Below are positions 60,489 to 64,000 of a stretch of 64,000 nt of DNA, piece by piece (positions within the stretch are counted from its first letter, which is position 1; every line of letters starts with the position of its first letter). The notes under the pieces were generated by a model. It saw only the letters and a list, made by a program, of their open reading frames with translations. It was not told the DNA's origin and did not search any database. The DNA is from JBHGYD01 sp041920415. Lineage in GTDB: Bacteria; Bacillota; Bacilli; Bacillales; Anoxybacillaceae. A program made the translations under genes and the position numbers. The DNA lies in NCBI GenBank assembly GCA_041920415.1, contig JBHGYD010000053.1, forward strand, positions 6,744-70,743, read 5' to 3'.

Positions 60489-62873
60489 TTATTTTGGTGA
60501 CAATACAAGGGTGTCACCTTCTTTTAATTCGGTTAGAGTTGTCGTGTGATATTTCCCTTCGACCCAATCGTTTATTTGGTCATGATACCAGCGGCTTTTG
60601 AAATGCCCCGCCTGCCCCGGTCCGACAATATGCTGACCGTTTTCAATATCGCTTAAATCGATCACGAAACGCCAAGATGCGCCATGATTGACAATACCAT
60701 CTTCCTCAAAACTTGCCGCTTGAACGGTCACTTGGCTTCCACCGATTGGAATCGGCTTTTCTCTATTAAAGAAAAATTTTAGTAAGCTTGATGACGCAGA
60801 CATTGGATGAGCGAAATACAGCTGATGATAGTCTCCCCATTTCCACTCAGACGGATCATCACCGTATTTGTCGCTTAATCGTTTAAGAACATTGTGAAGA
60901 GATGTGTATAATACTTCTGTAAACCCTCCTTTTTCTGCAAACCATGGCGATACATCTCCACTCGCCGCTCTCCTGATCAATTCATCGACAACGGCTTGCT
61001 TTCCTTCAAACAATTCATCCATTTGTTTTGGAATTTCCTCTTTAAATAAAACGTTTGGAATTTCTTTCATCCAAAGATGGAAAATGAGTGGAGCTGCTTT
61101 GTCAACACTGTCTACATTATTCCATTTTTCTAACTGTGCAATCGCTTTTTGATCGATTTCTTCAAGTGATGCAGATTTTAAAGACTTTAGCATAATCGGA
61201 AGAAACTCTTCCGCCCATAAATTTTTTTGATCCATTTGTAACTTTTTCATATCGGCAAGCGTTAAATCATTTTTGCTCTCTAAATATTGCGCAATGCGCA
61301 TGTAACGGTACGGCTGCGCCCAATGATGGCTAATATGATACGGGTAATCATCGCTGACTACTTTATTGTTCGCTGTTGCGATAAACCCTTCTTTAGGATT
61401 GACAGAACGTGGAAGTTTATCATAAGGAATGAACCCTTTCCATTCATATTCATCGGTCCATCCTGGGACAGGGAGTAAGCCATCTCCTTTTTTGCGAATC
61501 GGAATTTTTCCGTTTGCTTTATAAGCAATCGTTCCGTCCTTTGCCGCAAATACGAAGTTTTGCGTCGGCACATGAAAATGTTCCAACGCCTTCTCAAACT
61601 CTTTCCAATTCGTTGCTTTATTCATCTCTAAAACGGCTTGAAGTTCTAATGAAGGATCCAGCGCTGTCCAACGCAACGCTAAAACGGTGTGATCATCTGA
61701 TTGATGGGCAAATTCGGAAATCACCGGTCCATGTCGAGTAATGGTCACCTCATACGGAATCGTCTTTCCGCCTTTCACTTGAATTGGCTCCTTAACAATC
61801 GTCGCATCTTCCCATTTTCCGTTATATAAAAACTGATTTTTGTTGTTGGGATTTCTTTTTTCGATATATAAATCTTGAACATCTGGACCCGTATTCGTGA
61901 CACCCCATGCTACATGTTCGTTATGTCCTAAAATGATGCCGGGAATGCCTGCAAAAATGACGCCGCTAACATTCACGGTCGGAGCTTGCAAATGCATTTG
62001 ATACCAAATCGATGGCGTACTTAGGGATAAATGAGGATCATTTGCCAATAGGGGTTTTCCGCTTTTCGTTTTCTTTCCACTTACGACCCAGTTGTTACTT
62101 CCATTAAACTCTGGAGGGATGACGGCAGACGCAAACGCTTTTTCAATAGATAAGTGTACGTCTTTATACGTTTTTAAAATCGTCGGTGCGTCTTTTGGAT
62201 AAGATGGGAATAAATCATATGCTTTTTCTTTTGGGAGGTTTTTTAACGCCCAATAACGGAATGCCTGCCCTTGCCAATGTCCACCTAAATCAAATGCCAT
62301 ATACTTTCCAATCGTTAACGAATCAATCGGTGTCCATTTTTCAGGTTCATAGTTTAAAATTTTAAATTCAATCGGCAATCGTCCTTCTTTTTTTGCAAGG
62401 GAAATATAAGCATTCACGCCATCGGCAAATGCTTGCAGAACTTGTTTCGCCTCTTCGCTATACGCATCATAGGAAGCTTCAGCTGCCCGACGCAATCCTA
62501 ACGTTCGAAAAAATTTATCACGATCAACCGTCGCTTCACCAATGACTTCGCTTAATTGACCGGATGCCTGTCGCCTGCTTAAGTCCATTTGAAAAAGACG
62601 ATCTTGCGCTTGAATAAATCCTTGAGCAAAGTATAAATCATGCTCGTTTTTCGCTGTGATATGAGGAACCCCCTGTTCATCTCTTACCACGTTCACCGGC
62701 TCTGATAAACCGGAAATGGAAATATCCCCTTTCGTTTGTGGGAGTGATCGATTGGTGTAAACGTTTACAAAAATCATACCTCCCATTAGTAATAATACGA
62801 AAAACGCCAAAGAAATCGATAAAACTTTTTTCCATCGTTTTGATTTTGTCTGTTTGCGAACAACAGTTTCCAT
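60489..62873 (-). CDS. Penicillin/AHL acylase-family Ntn-hydrolase
   Basis: A 794-residue precursor of the penicillin G acylase family. An N-terminal hydrophobic segment (about residues 16-36) would act as signal or anchor, so the enzyme is extracytoplasmic. The alpha part includes GVPHITAKNEHDLYFAQGFIQAQDRLFQMDLSRRQASGQLSE. Self-cleavage is expected before the nucleophile Ser near residue 258 in NGSNNWVVSG, releasing the beta subunit with HLSLSTPSIWYQMHL and the oxyanion/Asn motif later. Members hydrolyse beta-lactam side chains, acyl-homoserine lactones or other amides; substrate is not predictable. GGGGGG lies six bases before the ATG. Confidence 0.92.
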   Translation of the reverse strand: METVVRKQTKSKRWKKVLSISLAFFVLLLMGGMIFVNVYTNRSLPQTKGDISISGLSEPVNVVRDEQGVPHITAKNEHDLYFAQGFIQAQDRLFQMDLSRRQASGQLSEVIGEATVDRDKFFRTLGLRRAAEASYDAYSEEAKQVLQAFADGVNAYISLAKKEGRLPIEFKILNYEPEKWTPIDSLTIGKYMAFDLGGHWQGQAFRYWALKNLPKEKAYDLFPSYPKDAPTILKTYKDVHLSIEKAFASAVIPPEFNGSNNWVVSGKKTKSGKPLLANDPHLSLSTPSIWYQMHLQAPTVNVSGVIFAGIPGIILGHNEHVAWGVTNTGPDVQDLYIEKRNPNNKNQFLYNGKWEDATIVKEPIQVKGGKTIPYEVTITRHGPVISEFAHQSDDHTVLALRWTALDPSLELQAVLEMNKATNWKEFEKALEHFHVPTQNFVFAAKDGTIAYKANGKIPIRKKGDGLLPVPGWTDEYEWKGFIPYDKLPRSVNPKEGFIATANNKVVSDDYPYHISHHWAQPYRYMRIAQYLESKNDLTLADMKKLQMDQKNLWAEEFLPIMLKSLKSASLEEIDQKAIAQLEKWNNVDSVDKAAPLIFHLWMKEIPNVLFKEEIPKQMDELFEGKQAVVDELIRRAASGDVSPWFAEKGGFTEVLYTSLHNVLKRLSDKYGDDPSEWKWGDYHQLYFAHPMSASSSLLKFFFNREKPIPIGGSQVTVQAASFEEDGIVNHGASWRFVIDLSDIENGQHIVGPGQAGHFKSRWYHDQINDWVEGKYHTTTLTELKEGDTLVLSPK

Positions 62874-62992
62874 CCAATCCCCCCTTTTTCTTCTATAAAA
62901 ATAGTATATTAAGGATTTTAGATGAAAAACTCTTTTTTTGTTTGAAATATTTTTTATCTTGGCTCTGTTATTGATTGTTGTTGATTTTCTTG

Positions 62993-63064
62993 TTCAACTA
63001 ACGGTCCAGGCTAGTTGAAGAATAGTGATGGTGAACTCCTCAACAATCGGGCCAGATTGTTGAG
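62993..63064. repeat. Two palindromic hairpins with a shared core
   Basis: TTCAACTA (62993-63000) and TAGTTGAA (63012-63019) flank ACGGTCCAGGC. CTCAACAATC (63039-63048) and GATTGTTGAG (63055-63064) flank GGGCCA. The arms differ but each pairs perfectly with its partner, while the GGKCCAG core is kept. A weaker third relative lies at 63773-63803. They may be binding sites or a small dispersed element. Confidence 0.5.
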
Positions 63065-63151
63065 AAAGAGAAGGAATTCATAGAAAATAAATCGAAATTA
63101 AAGAGAGGATATTACTTTATTTATCCAGATGGGCACTTTTGTACAATTGCA

Positions 63152-63706
63152 TTGGGGGTGCTAATTATATATACAGGAATATTACTATACCCTAGATTTA
63201 GTGAATATGAATTATCAGTGCTTTTATCAGTACTAAAGCAGGGGCAGAAACCAACAGTATATATTGGTTTGAATGACCAATTAGTTAAAGGAGAGGCAGG
63301 ACTGCCAAGTATTCCTGAAGTAACAGTTAATGAGATTGATATTAATCAATTAGATAGTATTGTACTTCCTGGAGTGGATGATTTTGAACATTTAGTTGAT
63401 CATCGTGAGCTGACCCAATTCTTAAGAAAATTCCAAAAAAAGAATATAGTGATAGGTGCTATATCCAGTGCACCGTATCTATTATCTATGAGTGGTTTGT
63501 TGGATGAAAGAAAATATACGACTGGATTAACAGCTGATCAAAGAAAATTCTTAGGAACTTTTAACGAGGATAATTACTTAGATTCACCTGTTGTTATTGA
63601 TGGAAATCTCATAACTGCAAGGGGATCAGCTTTTGTAGATTTTGCAATCAAGTATGGAGAGTTACTAAATTTAAATTTTGATAAAAGCTGGTACACAATA
63701 AAATAA
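63152..63706 (+). CDS. DJ-1/PfpI-like protein with Ser at the nucleophile position
   Basis: A protein of about 184 residues with the DJ-1/PfpI fold: ILLYPRFSEYELSVLLSVL at the N-terminus, SIVLPGVDDFEHLV with the acidic residue, and the nucleophile elbow AISSAPYLLSMSGLL. The last normally has Cys but reads Ser here, so ordinary catalysis is doubtful. The start is uncertain: the frame opens at a TTG (63152) or a GTG six bases later, and neither has a good ribosome binding site. Upstream sequence has AGAGAGG near 63100, so the true start may be shifted. It is AT-richer than neighbouring genes, which could signal transfer. Confidence 0.7.
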   Translation: MGVLIIYTGILLYPRFSEYELSVLLSVLKQGQKPTVYIGLNDQLVKGEAGLPSIPEVTVNEIDINQLDSIVLPGVDDFEHLVDHRELTQFLRKFQKKNIVIGAISSAPYLLSMSGLLDERKYTTGLTADQRKFLGTFNEDNYLDSPVVIDGNLITARGSAFVDFAIKYGELLNLNFDKSWYTIK

Positions 63707-64000
63707 AAAAATATATTATCAATCTTCAATTAAAGGGCGCGATGCTTAAAATAAGGGGCATCACCTTTGTTATTTAACAAATGGGCCAGAATAGTTTAAT
63801 TAGGATCTACTCGCTTTGAACTTACCCCTGTCAAGTAGACAGTAAATAAAAAGGGATCTTACCCGTGGTGCTAGTTGAACCTTAACGCTCAACTAGCCCA
63901 AGAATGACGAGTGAATAAGCTAGTAAAATGCCGTCCAAAGCTGATTCAAATCCAGAAACAGAGTTGGCTCGAATCTCCGTGATCCGGTACTGATCAATGA
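63707..64000. other. Right-end region without a supported gene
   Basis: The stretch contains a perfect hairpin, GCTAGTTGA (63870-63878) with TCAACTAGC (63889-63897), and a weak GGGCCAG palindrome (63773-63803). These resemble the hairpins at 62.99-63.06 kb. No coding frame is supported before the window ends. Confidence 0.45.

Noticed and set aside
13186..62873. Possible defence island or secondary-metabolite cluster
   Set aside because: Apart from the broken TnpB-related gene and a HEPN relic there are no defence genes, polyketide or peptide synthetases. The content is ordinary catabolism.

Overview
This window looks like chromosome of a thermophilic, spore-forming Bacillaceae bacterium close to Parageobacillus/Geobacillus. 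The grounds are moderate GC (judged by eye), strong Shine-Dalgarno sites with frequent GTG/TTG starts, spore-coat genes, Bacillus-type glnQHMP, ansAB and glp/dha genes, and a lactonase that reads like the known Geobacillus/Parageobacillus lactonase GcL. No rRNA, tRNA or CRISPR array was seen. No database search was possible, so names rest on motifs, lengths and gene context.

Layout. 0-5.7 kb: the truncated 5' part of cobQ, a cotS-cotSA-like coat pair whose glycosyltransferase tail is shifted by a 19-bp tandem duplication, and a His-rich YmaF-like protein. 6-11.3 kb: glutamine ABC transporter glnQHMP followed by a GlnK/GlnL-type two-component system. 11.6-18.6 kb: EamA transporter, IS3-family debris, polysaccharide deacetylase, and the ansAB operon divergent from an AnsR-like repressor. 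19-24.6 kb: lactonase, Fe-alcohol dehydrogenase and aldehyde dehydrogenase, resembling the Agrobacterium att lactone pathway, transcribed from a consensus sigma-54 promoter and divergent from a PAS/sigma-54 activator, with palindromic candidate enhancer sites between. 24.7-27.2 kb: DJ-1/PfpI protein, a HEPN-type relic, sirtuin and fructosamine-kinase-like protein.

27.4-42.4 kb: a reductive pyrimidine degradation cluster, all on the minus strand: preT/preA, dihydropyrimidinase, beta-ureidopropionase, NCS1 permease, PucR regulator, aminotransferase and malonate/methylmalonate semialdehyde dehydrogenase. Together these could take uracil to acetyl-CoA. A TnpB-related mobile element with two frameshifts sits between preA and the dihydropyrimidinase gene. 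Its 3' end carries a roughly 220-nt structured RNA candidate that recurs alone at 42.4 kb; both copies end just upstream of a start codon.

42.8-52 kb: a haem-globin sensor, glpF-glpK with a terminator-type leader, and a PTS-type dihydroxyacetone kinase operon (dhaK, dhaL, dhaM and a dedicated HPr) behind a sigma-54-like promoter. Upstream lies a sigma-54 activator carrying its own N-terminal HPr-like domain. 52-64 kb: TetR regulator, acyl-CoA ligase and acyl-CoA dehydrogenase with a long palindrome at the promoter, a SDR protein, a second globin sensor, more IS3 debris, a penicillin/AHL-acylase-family enzyme and a PfpI-like protein whose usual nucleophile Cys is Ser.

The most unusual items are the HPr-PAS-sigma54 regulator, the two-copy structured RNA linked to a TnpB-related protein, and the sigma-54-controlled lactone operon.
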